Source of the DNA: Corydoras sp. C115
Taxonomy: Eukaryota; Chordata; Actinopteri; Siluriformes; Callichthyidae
Direction: 5' to 3'
Length of the DNA stretch: 64,000 bases
Assembly (NCBI GenBank): GCA_019802505.1
Contig: JAFMOC010000441.1
Span: forward strand, 253,001 to 317,000
Below are positions 52,376-63,497 of the stretch, piece after piece (the stretch's first letter is position 1; every line of letters begins with the position of its first letter). Under the pieces are notes generated by a model. The model had not been told where the DNA came from. It saw only the letters and a list, made by a program, of their open reading frames with translations, and did not search any database. The position numbers were made by a program, and so were the translations under genes.

Positions 52376-53651
52376 CTACTGGTTTTGCTTACTTTGCCTC
52401 TCCTGCTTATTTTTTAAGGTGAGACAGTTGGCAGCAAAATGCCCCGGTTTATGACAATAAAAACATTCTTTAATGCTACTCTGTCGTGGAGGTGAGGAGC
52501 CACTAGAGGATTGCCTTGGATTACTAACAGGTGACTGGTCAACTTTAGGCATTTTAAAACTCTGCTTGTGAGTAAGGACAAATTCATCTGCTAAGACTGC
52601 TGCTTGAGAAGCTGTACCAACCGATCGTTCATTCAAATACATAACAACCCGCTCTGGTAGACAGTTTTTAAACTCCTCCAACAGTATTAGCTCTCGTAGA
52701 GACTCAAAATCATGGACTTCACTAGCAGAACACCACTTATCAAACTTAATGCTCTTGTCTCTCTCAAATTCTACAAACGTCTGAGTAGAGAGTTTTTTTA
52801 CAGTTTCTAAACTGTTGGCGATATGCCTCTGGAACCCGCTCATATGCTCTTAAAATGGCTGCTTTAACAACCTCATACTGGTAACTATGACTCAGTGACA
52901 ACGCAGAGCATACCTCTCTGGCTTTTCCCTCTAACTTGCATTGCAACAAAAGTGCCCAGACATCCTTTGGCCAGTGTAAAGTTGTAGCAATTCTCTCAAA
53001 AATATTAAAATAGGTGTCTACCTCACTCTCTCGGAACGACGGTACAAGAGAAATATATTTAGTTACATCAAATGGCGTTGTATGTAACTCAGACACTGTA
53101 GACCCAATGGACTGTACAGCCTGTGCTTGTGCCTCAGACGGAGACACACCCGACGAACCAACAGAAGGTGAGAGTGCTGTGGAAACCGCCTGCGGTAGCT
53201 GGACTGAGACAGGCTGCCTTGTCTTCAACTCCAGTTCACGCAGTCTAATCTCCTTTTCACACTCCAGCTCCATTTTACGCACTGCCAGTTTAAAATCAAA
53301 CTCAGACTTTCTTACCTCTGCTCTTTCCTTTGCCTGCTGCTCAAGATGCGCCAAACGCACTTTAATTCTCCCTACTGTTAAGGACACAGAAGACTGCAAT
53401 GAACCAGGGGAGAATGGATCAAAACGAAGAAGAGTACCCCTTACATCAGGACCTGAAAAAGCTTTTGTAGTCACAGCCGGTGTTGTTAGCTTCTCTAAGA
53501 CTACCGGCGCCACCCCTACCTGTATAGTTTCCTGGCCTTCTGATACTTCTCCCTCAGGAGAAATAGCCAAACCAGTAAAAGCATCTTCAGTAGTGGCGTC
53601 CACAACTGGACTCACAGTTAACACATCAAACTGAATAACATTTACCCTCAC
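52376..53651 (-). pseudogene. gypsy gag remnant with frameshift
   Basis: The N-terminal part holds a Lys/Glu-rich coiled-coil-like segment (about 53340-53230) and a capsid-like region (SFRESEVDTYFNIFERIA, ALLLQCKLEGKAREV). A frame change near 52800 separates it from a part with a CCHC zinc knuckle (CFYCHKPGHFAANC, about 52470-52430). The gag and pol frames differ. Whether that was programmed cannot be told in this damaged copy. Confidence 0.85.
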
Positions 53652-53839
53652 CGGCTTTTAGCAAGTAATACAAAAACTGTTAAATAATTTGTAAAGGTTC
53701 GCAACAGCTAATGTATGACTAACTCCACTTCCTGCTCTGAGCCACTTTAGTATGAAATTTAATATAAAAATCTAATCTCAAAATACTACCTATAGTGACA
53801 CACCGTGCGCCTTTGTCTCGTATTGTGATGAACCTGCCT

Positions 53840-54200
53840 ATTAACATTGGCTAAGCAGTATCTACATAATCTCTGTGATTGGACCATTTACTTGTACACG
53901 GGTTTTGCGCGCTGAATTTCGCGGTTGCTTAAGGTCCAATCACAAGCGGCAGATATTTTTTAGCCAATCAGCAACCGGCATTTCGCGTCGGGTTTTGTTT
54001 GTATGTCAAGCTAGATGGAATACTCAACTAAAATACGAAATATTTGTTTGTGTTCTGGAACACTGCAGTAACTTAGAAATACGTAAACGTTTTTGCAACG
54101 AGATTACTAGGGCTCTTCGGAAATTGTAACGGGAAATGTAAAACTAAACTATGCTAAGCTAACAAGTTGCTGCTTGAAGATCTATTTGTGTTTACGAGGT
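53840..54200 (+). promoter_or_regulatory. CCDC18 promoter and candidate non-coding exon 1
   Basis: Four CCAAT boxes (inverted at 53846-53850 and 53878-53882; forward at 53936-53940 and 53964-53968) and two tttcgcg E2F-like sites (53917-53923, 53981-53987) lie in 140 bp. A splice-donor-like gag|gtaatg occurs at 54199-54200, fitting a 5' UTR exon that joins the exon starting near 54410. NF-Y plus E2F sites suggest cell-cycle control (inference). Confidence 0.6.
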
Positions 54201-54466
54201 AATGTGACATCTCGAATATATTGGGAATCAAATTATTTAACAACTGAATGCAACCGTTTAACGTGGTTGCTTTCAAAGTAAAGTTAATGTCTTTGTAGCA
54301 TAAAACAATCTAGGGAAAAGCATGGCACTTATATGTTTACATTTATGTTTATGGAATATAGTTTAATTGCTAATTCCTTGTTATAGATATTTAACCTATG
54401 TGTTGCAGATATAACCCATTGCGGTAGTCTGTTGGTTATACAGGCTCTTCATTATGAGATTAACTC

Positions 54467-54567
54467 ATGTTTAACAGTGACCCAGAACTGGATGGAAATG
54501 TGGTATCACTGAGGACTCGCTTGAATTTAACAGAGAGCAGTTTGCAGGTCATAGAGGAGCAATTGAG
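54467..54567 (+). CDS. ccdc18: CCDC18 first coding exon
   Basis: ATG 54467 (MFNSDPELDGN) to donor gtaagt. The nearest upstream ATG (54454) runs into a stop within seven codons, so 54467 is the likely start. The exon probably begins near 54410 after ttgcag. Confidence 0.8.
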
Positions 54568-57500
54568 GTAAGTTATGAATTTTGTCATGTGTCTTAATTT
54601 TCCAGTATATCAAACTGACATTTTATAATGGACACAATGGGACATTAAACGATTTTATTCAAGAAAGTCAATGGCCACATGGTTATTTTCCTGTCTGAAT
54701 CTAAGGCTGAGACTAATGAAAATTGATTGACATTTCTCCATCCAGTATAGCTGATCTGTCAACATCTATAAAACTAAACCTTCATAATATAGTATGTTTT
54801 CTTTTCATAAGTCAAGTTTATGCTTCAGACAATTTAGAATTTCGAAGAAACCTAAGTAGACAATACAAAATGAATACACATTTTTGTATTGTTAATTTTT
54901 CTCAATATTTACAGAATCTTATATATTTCTTCATCTTTATTTATCAAATAATATATTTTGATATATTTATTAAAGTATAACCAGAATAATAGCTTTTCAA
55001 GTTTGTGTCATGTATGTAATTTGGTTACACATGTGGTCTAAAGCTGATGGATTCAAATCCTCTAAATGTGGCGAATTTATTATGTGATGTAGTTTATGCC
55101 ACAAATATACCTGAACCTATAAACACAGTATATTAAATACATATAAAAATGATATGCTCTGCATATAAGTTGTAGCAGATATGATTCAGCTCATTTTTTT
55201 CCTGTGCTTTTATTTCTGACTATTTTAGTTGGACAGAAAATGAGATTATTGCTGAGCATAGAGACAATAGTAACTCGGATGGCGTCTCAGCTCACCTCAC
55301 TTTAGAGGACTTGGAGAAATGTGGAGCTAGAGAAACATGGCCATATCCAGAACACGTGAAGAGATGTAGCACTCCGAAGCGCATAATAGATTGTTGTGAT
55401 TTCAGAGTAAGATTTCTTTTTAACATTCAGTCATTTAGAAATAATTGATTGTTTATTATTGATGGATCTATTAACAAAGAAAATGTGAAGAAAATGTGGT
55501 TGTGCACTTACAATAATGCCCGTCTGTTTGAGTGTGCACATATGAGGGTGCACTACCTGCCTGCCTACCTGCATGCTTGTGGGTGTGATTGTATCATGGA
55601 GTAAATAAGGCAGCAAGCACAGGCACAAGCATCGGAGCAAATGCGAGCAAGAAAAAGCCTTCAAGTGGAGGTGTAAACAAAGTTTTAAGGGTACAAGGCA
55701 TGTTTAAAGTTTTGCATGTGGGTGTGTAAGAGTACGCATGTATTAGGGTGCACGCTTGAGTAAGGTTGCAAGTGTTGGCATATATGAAATGTTAAGTGCA
55801 AGTGCAAATAGGAAGGTGTGAGTCTAGATATGAGCTAAGATACAGTTGTGTTATGATGATTATAAAATGGGTAGTTCCGGTCCTTAAATCTGGTTGATTG
55901 AGCTGTTTGTTCAGCTATGGCATTGACAATAATGCACACATCTGGCCGCTTCAGATTCGTATCAATGCGTGATATACAATACATTATTTTATATATATTA
56001 TTTTGAATCATAAAATACAGATTAATATAAACCTCCAACAGCACCAGGATTGTTGCAGCTTTTAAAAAAGATTGATTGTTGGAGAAACCTGAATCCTGTT
56101 ACTCAGGACTGATTGTTCAATATTAAAACCACACTAGATTACATCATGGAAGACCGGTTTATTAACTATTTTGCTTTCACTGAAGCATTTATAAATCAAA
56201 CCTTGCTTTTTTATTACAGTGTGTACAGTGTGTGCTTTTACATTTTATAAAAGCATAAAGGCACTTGAGGTTGTGCATTATTGTGAATAAATCACAGGAA
56301 AGAGGTGTAACAAGATTCTGCTATGCGTCATGCCGAGCACTTTTTTCCCGTGATTAATTCACTATAGGCGGCACGGTGGCTTAATGGTTAGCACGTTCGC
56401 CTCTCAGCGCTAGGGATTCCCGGTTCGATTCCCCATCTGGGTGGAGTTTCCATGTTCTCCCCGTGTCCGCGTGGGTTTCCTCCGGGTTCTCCGGTTTCCT
56501 CCCACAGTCCAAAAACATGGATCAAGTCAATTGAGTTCTCCAAATTGCCCCATATGGAGTGTGTATGTGTGCGTGTCTGTGTGAGTGTATGCCCAGTGAT
56601 GGATTGGCGCCCTGTCCTGGGTGTATCTGCCCAGCGCCCGAAACATTCTCCCCTGGATGGGCATGGGGAACCCCCCCCGCGACCCTAATATAGGACAAAG
56701 CGGAAGATAATGAATGAATAATTCACTATAAAGCACACCCTCTCATGCCTTATTGCTATTTAAAAACTTTTTAACTTGCCACTTTGCACTGCATTAGTTG
56801 CATAATATCCATCCATTATCTTCCGCTTTATCGTGCTAACGGGGGGGTTCCCCATGACCATCCAGGGGAGACAGTTTCGGGCGCTGGGCAGATACAACCA
56901 GGACAGGGTGCCAATCTGTCACTGGGCACACACTCACTCAGACATGCACACATACACACTCTATATGGGGCAATTTGGAGAACTCAATTAACTTGATCCA
57001 TGTTTTTGGACTGTGGGAGGAAACCGGAGAATCCGTAGGAAACTCACGCGGACACGGGGAGAACATGGAAACTCCACCCAATTGGGGATTCGAACCGGGA
57101 ATCCCTAGCGCCGAGAGGCGAACGTGCTAACCACTAAGCCACCATGCCGCCATAAGCATAAAAACAACCCAAGAATGGCTAAGAGTAAAACACTGGACTA
57201 TTCTGAATTTGCCTTCTTTGAGCCCTGGACCTGTGTCCTATTGAGCATCTTTGGAAGGAGCTGAAACATGTCGTCTCGAAAAGGCACTCTTCAAAACTGA
57301 GAAAATTGAAGCAGTTTGCTCATGAGGAGTGGGACAAAATATCTGCTGAAAGGTATTCTCTAACAATTACAGAAATAATTTGATTGCAGTGATTGCCTTA
57401 AAAGGTTGTACAAGATAAGGGTACTATTATTTCTGTCCAATCCTGTTTCATGAGTTTATTTTTTAAAATAATTCTGTTGAAGCATGGTTAAAAAGCAATG

Positions 57501-60500
57501 TCTGACTTTCGTTGATTAATTTTAGCATATTTGTTCATTATTACTTTTGTCAGATTTAAGTTATTTCTGACCATTGTGGCTGTTTCTTTCATTAACTGAT
57601 GGGTACCAACAATTTTGTCCATGTGTGCACAGGAGTTCCTCAGGGCTTTGTACTTGGACCCTCTTTTCATTGTACATGACATCACTGGACACCATCATTC
57701 ATGCACATGGTTTCTCTTACCACTGCTATGCTGATGACACTCTTTATATGTCTTTTGCCCCTGAAGACACCACTATCTCAAATTGGATATCTGCCTGCTT
57801 CACTGACGTATCTGTTTGGCTGTAGGCCCATCATCTTAAATTAAATTTTGCAAAACAGAGCCTCTCATGATCCCAGCTAAACCTTCAATCCATCATGGCC
57901 TGATCTTCCAAATTAATGGCTCCAAAATCTCTCCAACCAAGTCAGTCTGTAACCTATATAATTGAAACACATCTTAAATTCTCTGATCAATTTACTAAAA
58001 CTGCCTGTTCCTATAGATTCTTTCCATACAACAGGAAGATCAGAACTTTCTTGACTAAACGTACTACTCAGCTGTTAGTTCAAGCCTTCATCCTATCCCA
58101 GCTCGATTATTGTAATGTATTGATTGCAGGTCCAACCCAAGCGAACTCGTGTCACTCCACTACTCATCTCTCTCCATTGGCTCCCTGTAGCTGCTTGCAT
58201 TCTGTACAAGGCACTGACTCTGGCCTACAGGACAATCTTTGGATCTTCCCTCTTCCCAGTCTGTATTTCAAAAATACACTCCAATTCGTTCACGTCACTC
58301 TAGTGATGAATGTCATCTGGTGATTCATCCTCATTAGAATGCTAATGCTCACCCCGTATAATTCTCCACTGCTAAATGGTGGAACGATCTTCCCAACACT
58401 GTGCGTATGGCTGAGTTACTTAGCATCATAAAGAAACATCTCAAAATGCATCTCTTCCACAAACACTTTATATAAAAAAAGCCAGATTGGAAAATGATCA
58501 GGTTTGATCTGACTTGTGGTGTTCTTTCATTTGCACTACTGACTTGTGGTGTTCTTTCATTTGTCAGTCACCATGCATGAAAGTGTCTGCTAAATGACTA
58601 AATAGAAATATAATTGGAAATCTACTTAGTACAACAATTAGAGCAAACACCCGTATACACAAGTATGCCTTTTTTAATAGCAGCATAATTCGCATGAGGT
58701 TTTACCTCATGGAGGTAAAATACATACTGATCTAGAATAAACATTAACTTTTAACAGAGCAGAACCCCCTGAAAATGCCAACTAATATCTTAGATATATA
58801 AGAACTTCAGTCAAGACCTTCCAAACTCACTCAGATGCTGCGAATGGCAAGAATATGGACATAGAACAAGCCATATGCTACAAATGCAGAAAGCCAGAAC
58901 ATGGCCCAGATTAAAACCCATCTAAATGTGCAAACTATAAAGATTACTAGTATATCTGGAACAAAAAAAATACAACAAATATAACTCAAAAGATATATCA
59001 CATATACATAAGGTAGATGGAAGTAGAAGAAATCTGAGTTCCCAAAAACTTGCAACTATGGTCAAAGCATTTTGCAAATCATCCAGAAAACCTGTGATAA
59101 ACCATTCTGCTGTACACCTACCAAAAAAAAACACCAAAATGAACATATAAGACCATGAAGAACTGGAAGACTCAAAACCAAAACAAAAATGGCACCAATT
59201 TCATTTATAACTGTGGACATATTTTGCACCTTACGTCTCACACCACTAGAGGGCCACTTGCAATGTTCCCTCCAATTTACTGAATGTTTAATGTTTATTG
59301 TCCTGTATATTTTCTTATATTTATTGTAAGTCTTGTTTTACATAAGCTATTTGCACATGTGCACTTTGATAGGTTGTGTAGTTGCTGTTATGTGTAGCAC
59401 CTTGTGTATATATTGTACACCATTTTATATTGTTGGAATGAAAAATAACACTTGGAAAGAAAAACAAATGAATACTTAAATACAAGAGAAGGAAAAACAA
59501 AAAGTTAAATATCTAACAATGCTAGACTCCATATACGTGAGAGTCCATTAACTGGAGGTAAACCAAAACCTCATTAACATACAGTACCAGTCAATAGTTT
59601 GGACACACCACTGAGAAGTACTGCTATTCTGTTGCTCATAGGTCTGATTTTACGTGTGCCTAAAGTTAGCAAAAAATCCGGAAAGCTACTTTGTGTTTAC
59701 CAAATGGACAAAATATACAGAACCGTTTTTAGACTCGATTTCACTTATTACTCTTTGTACTCCTTTGCTGAAAAAATACTTGACAGAGTCTGGACCCTGG
59801 TTTTCTTGTTTTTTCTGCTAATCCCTAATGTAAAAATATTCAATTTGTCTATAGTTCAGCACACAACAGCATTAAGTTTTTTAAGCATTGATATACATTT
59901 ATATTTATACTGTCATCACACTCAATAACACTGCAGCCACTATTAGCAAGAGACATGGAGAAGGAGGCAGATCAGCTAAGGAGGAAGCTGAGCTCAATAC
60001 GGGAAAACCGTCAGCTTATCAGTGATCTGGAGTCTGCACAGCTTGAATTTGCAAGCTCCAAATCCAAGGTATCCAAATCCACCTTGCTACTAATGATCTA
60101 TTGAAAACATTTAATTCACATTAAAATTAAACTTGTTAATCACTTTTAATTATTGGATATAAAAACTATATAACCAAAATGTTGTGTTTGCACTTTTGTC
60201 AGCTTAGAGCAAAGCATCCTAAACCAGAGATATTTGTAGAGGTGTATACCAATCAAAATGAATCATGTAGATCATTTGTTCCCCACATGATGCCCATCCA
60301 AGCCATGGGTTGGCAGAAAAGTAATCAGCATTTGGTTTTTCAAAGCTTGTAGGTAAAAGCCTGTGAACCTGCTATTAGAATATAAACAGATAAAACTGAC
60401 CCATCCCAATCATCAGAACTCTCTGTGCTAGTGGTTGTACATATAAAAATACCTCTTTTCCTTTTTGTGTTCTTATTTATTTAACTTTTGTTTGTGCTTC

Positions 60501-61861
60501 AGTACAGAATCACAGCTTAGTCATTTTCTAATACTAAAACTTTATTAAAGTAAACCAAATTTGTATACTGACTGGTGTTTGTTTTTTGCTAGCTGTGTGC
60601 ACTGGGCTCCTCTATAGGAGCAAAAAGCCCCAGTGTTTCTGCGATGAAGGAGCAAATACTGGACTTGGAAGCACAGGTGGAAGCTTACATAAAAGCTTTG
60701 CGGTACGTTCTACATTCACTCAAAAATTAACCAGAGATGACCGAGATGAGACAATAAAACATTCTAGAGTAAAACTCTTTAAGCTGAGCTTCTTTTTTGC
60801 TTGCATTGTTTTATAGGGAGTCTGAGCTACGACGTGTGGTGAGTGAGCAGGACGCCATCCTTGGTAACAAAATGGTGGAGGAACTCCGAGAGGAGCTGGA
60901 TGCTGTTAAATCTGAGCTGTTAGAGAACACTCGCCAATGGAAACGGTAAATATTAAAAGCAGTTAAGATTTACCAACAAACTTCCATTTTTAGATTACAG
61001 TAATAGTGGTCATTATGCTTTATTTCCTTTAGGCAATTTTGATAAAAAGTACTCAAAATGTAAATGCATTTTTAAGGTCTTAGATTTGTCATTGAATTAT
61101 TTCCAAACAAAACAACTGCTTGATGCCACAGCAAATTACACAGGCTTTTGGGTATAGAAGTCAATCACAGCAACCCTAGCCAATTTCTTTTTAGTTTAGT
61201 TGTAAAACTTAAAACCATATCTTCAAATGTTATACCATCAGTAAATATTGTATAAACGACAACTTTATAAATATGCAGTAGATTGGTTTTCTTGCCCTAG
61301 AGAAAAATGGTAACGAGGCTTTATCCTACTGTTATATCACAAACAATTAGAAAAATTACCATATACATCTACAACTCTATTGTCTCAACTTCTCCCTTCC
61401 CCATGTAGGGGTCTGTTACTTGGCAATTGTACTTTCACAATTTCTTTGTACTTTTCACAATTTCTTCACAAAAATTCTTATAAACTGAAAGTGTTTACAT
61501 GTTTATATACTTATAAACGTCAGTGAACACATATACATATCTCTAAGCAAACATAAAACATGTTATGCTATACTATACAATAATTTTTATATTTAATGAA
61601 TAGATTTAAGTTCACACTTAAAATACTAAAATATTTTTTCCTTTGTTCTTTTCTCTGTTAAATAAAGGTTCAAGTTATGTTGCCAAATTGCAGATTTTAG
61701 TTTTTATTGCACTTCCATAACATGAAAGTGTTGAATTTTATTTATATTATTTGTCTTTTGCAAGGACGGAGCAGCAGAGGAACCAAGCTCTTCTAAATGC
61801 AGAAAAGCTCAGTGTCGGTTTTAAAAACTACAAGGTAGAAGTTGCTGAAAAGTTAAAGAAG
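54467..61861 (+). CDS. ccdc18: CCDC18 (coiled-coil domain protein 18), first six coding exons, partial
   Basis: Exons 54467-54567, 55229-55406, 59937-60068, 60593-60702, 60817-60945 and 61765-61861 join in frame to 249 codons, and the gene continues past the window. Residues 1-34 form a first helical heptad segment (SLRTRLNLTESSLQVIEEQL). Residues 35-93 are a non-coiled acidic part. From about 98 the sequence is a long coiled coil rich in E, K, L, Q and R (EKEADQLRRKLSSIRENRQL, MVEELREELDAVKSELLENT). The name rests on the coiled-coil architecture and on position next to MTF2, where vertebrates have CCDC18, a large centriolar-satellite-type coiled-coil protein. I recognise no enzymatic domain. 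Confidence 0.82.
54568..55228 (+). other. CCDC18 intron
   Basis: AT-rich, nothing recognised. Confidence 0.5.
55229..55406 (+). CDS. ccdc18: CCDC18 coding exon 2
   Basis: 178 nt, acceptor tattttag, donor gtaaga, phase 2 to 0. Residues 34-93: acidic and Cys-containing segment (LEDLEKCGARETWPYPEHV). Confidence 0.82.
55407..56366 (+). other. CCDC18 intron 2, left part
   Basis: No recognised repeat or exon up to the SINE at 56367. Confidence 0.5.
56367..56718 (+). mobile_element. SINE family S1 (copy 10)
   Basis: Full-length copy with tRNA head, body and (TGAA)n tail, between an 11-bp target duplication aattcactata (56356-56366 and 56720-56730). Confidence 0.93.
56806..57151 (-). mobile_element. 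SINE family S1 (copy 11)
   Basis: Minus-strand full-length copy in opposite orientation to copy 10, about 90 bp away. Together they make a long imperfect inverted repeat of about 350-bp arms. Confidence 0.9.
57156..57480 (+). pseudogene. Tc1-like transposase C-terminal fragment
   Basis: Plus-strand pieces resemble a transposase end: AHEEWDKISAERY-type residues after a frame slip near 57240, preceded by a decayed IEHLWKELKHV segment (catalytic Glu region), and ending in IALKGCT. The 5' part and both ends are missing. It abuts SINE copy 11. Confidence 0.6.
57590..58610 (+). pseudogene. L2-type LINE RT remnant
   Basis: Frames give a GVPQG-like box and GPL (about 57625-57665), SLYMTSLDTIIHAHGFSYHC followed by YADDT (catalytic pair, about 57730), then FLTKRTTQLLVQAFILSQLD with YCNVL (about 58050-58115), and a 3' tail with gtctgctaaatgact. 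There are multiple stops. A 34-bp tandem repeat of tgacttgtggtgttctttca sits near 58500-58565. Confidence 0.85.
58611..59936 (+). other. CCDC18 intron 2, right part
   Basis: A short Tc1-type terminal sequence (cagtaccagtcaatagtttg, 59583-59602) is the only recognisable element. No second end was found. Confidence 0.5.
59937..60068 (+). CDS. ccdc18: CCDC18 coding exon 3
   Basis: 132 nt, phase 0-0, acceptor cactgcag, donor gtatcc. Coiled coil: MEKEADQLRRKLSSIRENRQ. Confidence 0.85.
60069..60592 (+). other. CCDC18 intron 3
   Basis: Nothing recognised. Confidence 0.5.
60593..60702 (+). CDS. ccdc18: CCDC18 coding exon 4
   Basis: 110 nt, acceptor tttgctag, donor gtacgt. Residues 138-173, including SAMKEQILDLEAQVEAYIKA. 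Confidence 0.86.
60817..60945 (+). CDS. ccdc18: CCDC18 coding exon 5
   Basis: 129 nt, acceptor gttttatag, donor gtaaat, phase 2-2. Coiled coil VEELREELDAVKSELLENTR. Confidence 0.86.
60946..61764 (+). other. CCDC18 intron 5
   Basis: AT-rich, nothing recognised. Confidence 0.5.
61765..61861 (+). CDS. ccdc18: CCDC18 coding exon 6
   Basis: 97 nt, acceptor tttgcaag, donor gtaaaa. TEQQRNQALLNAEKL and NYKVEVAEKLKK. The next exon lies beyond the window. Confidence 0.85.
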
Positions 61862-63497
61862 GTAAAATATTTATTATCATTTATAATTTAAGTTTTTATA
61901 TTTTAATTTGTATTTTTTATTAATATTGTTATATATAGCTAAGACCTTTTTCACAAGTCATTTTAAGTCATTGTTTTAAAGAAGTAGAACCACATATTCT
62001 GGTTGAGTTTAGCTACATATTGAAGTATGTTCAGTATGTTCATAAAACAAAATAAGAAGAATTCATCCTCTTCAGTACAGCACTAACTACTATTATTTTG
62101 TAACTGTTATTTTTTATTATTTTTAATAATTGTGTCTCAATTTAAAACATGGGAAATATACTAAGCATTAGTATAAGCTATTAATCATTTATAAGTGATA
62201 AAGTGATTTATTTTGCCTACTGTGTGTGCACACAGAGGAATTTGTCCTCCACATTTAACCCACCCATGCAGTGAAACACACACACACTGGTAAAGTGAGC
62301 ACACGTGGTGGGCGGTGGGCAACCTTGAATGCGCCGCCCGGGGAGCAGTTGGGGTCAGGTGACTTCAGCCATAGTATCTGGTGGGACCGGGAATTGAACC
62401 AGAGACCTTCAGGTCACAAGGCTGGTTTCTTAACCACTGCCCCAACAAGCCCATGACTGCCCATGATTGCAATAAATTGCAATACATTTAAAATGACCCC
62501 ATAGCAAAAAAAAGAAAACAGTAGTAGGCTTAATAAAATGTATAGTATTGCTGTTATAATGTGGTTTGGGTATTTTTTAAAATAAGTTTTTCATTTAGTA
62601 AATGGAACAATGTTGAGCAATCTGGACATTACTATGAAATACAACTTTACAAGAATTCAAGGCACACCGGTTGTGGTCCTGTTTTTTTCTGAATTTATTT
62701 TGCTGTGAGAGGGCATGGATTATTGTTAATAAATAACGAAAAAAAGTTTAAATCACTAAATTGATACTTAATTAATTTACAGCAGATTATTAACTATTTA
62801 TAACCTTTTACTGACTATGTAAGAATTTATGTAAGAATGTTTTAAAATATTTTTTAACCTACATATTGTCCAAAAAGCATTTTTTTTCACTACACATGCA
62901 TGCTAATAAAAAAAGTAAACATTTAACAATATACATATTATGACAGCATTGCAACAGCCATAATTTTGTTTTGATCAGTATTACCAAGAACGCTGTGTGC
63001 CATCTGCATATGAATAAATGGAAAAAAAAAATAGATTTGCAATAGATAATTTCTAGTGTAAGTGTTTGATTAGGATAAGGCCATAGATTGATCTACCCTT
63101 ATGTCCTGTCTAGGGAAAGCTTGCATAATTTACACAATCATAATGGTGCAGTGCGAGTTTTTTTCTTATCTAACAAAAACATTCTAAAGTATGTTGGTTA
63201 TTAATGCCTAAAAAGACTGAGATGGGCCTATAGAAAATAGTGTTATAAAATATAAAAAAATATATAAAAATAGCAGTGAAGGAAGGGACGGGGACAGAGA
63301 AGAGAACGGCAGTATATAAGAATAGAAAAATTCTAAGAATGTGTAATGAGACCAATAAAGACTCCAGAACTGACCCCAGTGTGACCTGATACTCCCCGTA
63401 TGTTTAGTCAGAAGTACCTCAGTCTCTTAATTTGAGAAGATCTAAGAATAAAGAACATGAGCAAAGTGTCCTGTAAACCTGACTGTTACAACAGTTA
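61862..63497 (+). other. CCDC18 intron 6 (incomplete)
   Basis: Apart from the S3 SINE it is AT-rich with no recognised feature. Confidence 0.5.
62222..62462 (-). mobile_element. tRNA-derived SINE, family S3 (copy 2)
   Basis: On the minus strand the head gggcagtcatgggcttgttg is followed by an A-box-like gtggttaagaaacc and a B-box-like ggttcaattcc. The body has accccaactgctcc and gcccaccgccc, and the 3' part has gtgcacacaca. This is typical tRNA-SINE structure. Confidence 0.75.

Larger units (their letters stand above)
50410..53651 (-). mobile_element. Ty3/gypsy retrotransposon with Gmr1-like domain order, defective
   Basis: Minus strand: gag (53651-52376), protease and integrase zinc finger (52301-51300), then the last part of RNase H (51260-51147), polypurine tract (51108-51095) and 3' LTR. 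RNase H therefore follows integrase and ends the coding region, as in Gmr1-type Ty3/gypsy elements and unlike the usual order. The integrase core, RT and most of RNase H are deleted, the 5' LTR is missing and frames are broken. Confidence 0.85.

Noticed and set aside
53014..53634. 206-codon plus-strand open frame
   Set aside because: Antisense shadow of the gypsy gag remnant. Ser/Thr-rich with no domain.
58840..58960. Short frame with a CYKCRKPEHGPD segment resembling a gag zinc knuckle
   Set aside because: Followed at once by a stop, the final Cys spacing does not fit, and no neighbouring retroelement domain is present.
59599..59928. 109-codon plus-strand open frame in CCDC18 intron 2
   Set aside because: Overlaps a Tc1-type end, no recognisable protein features, no splice context.
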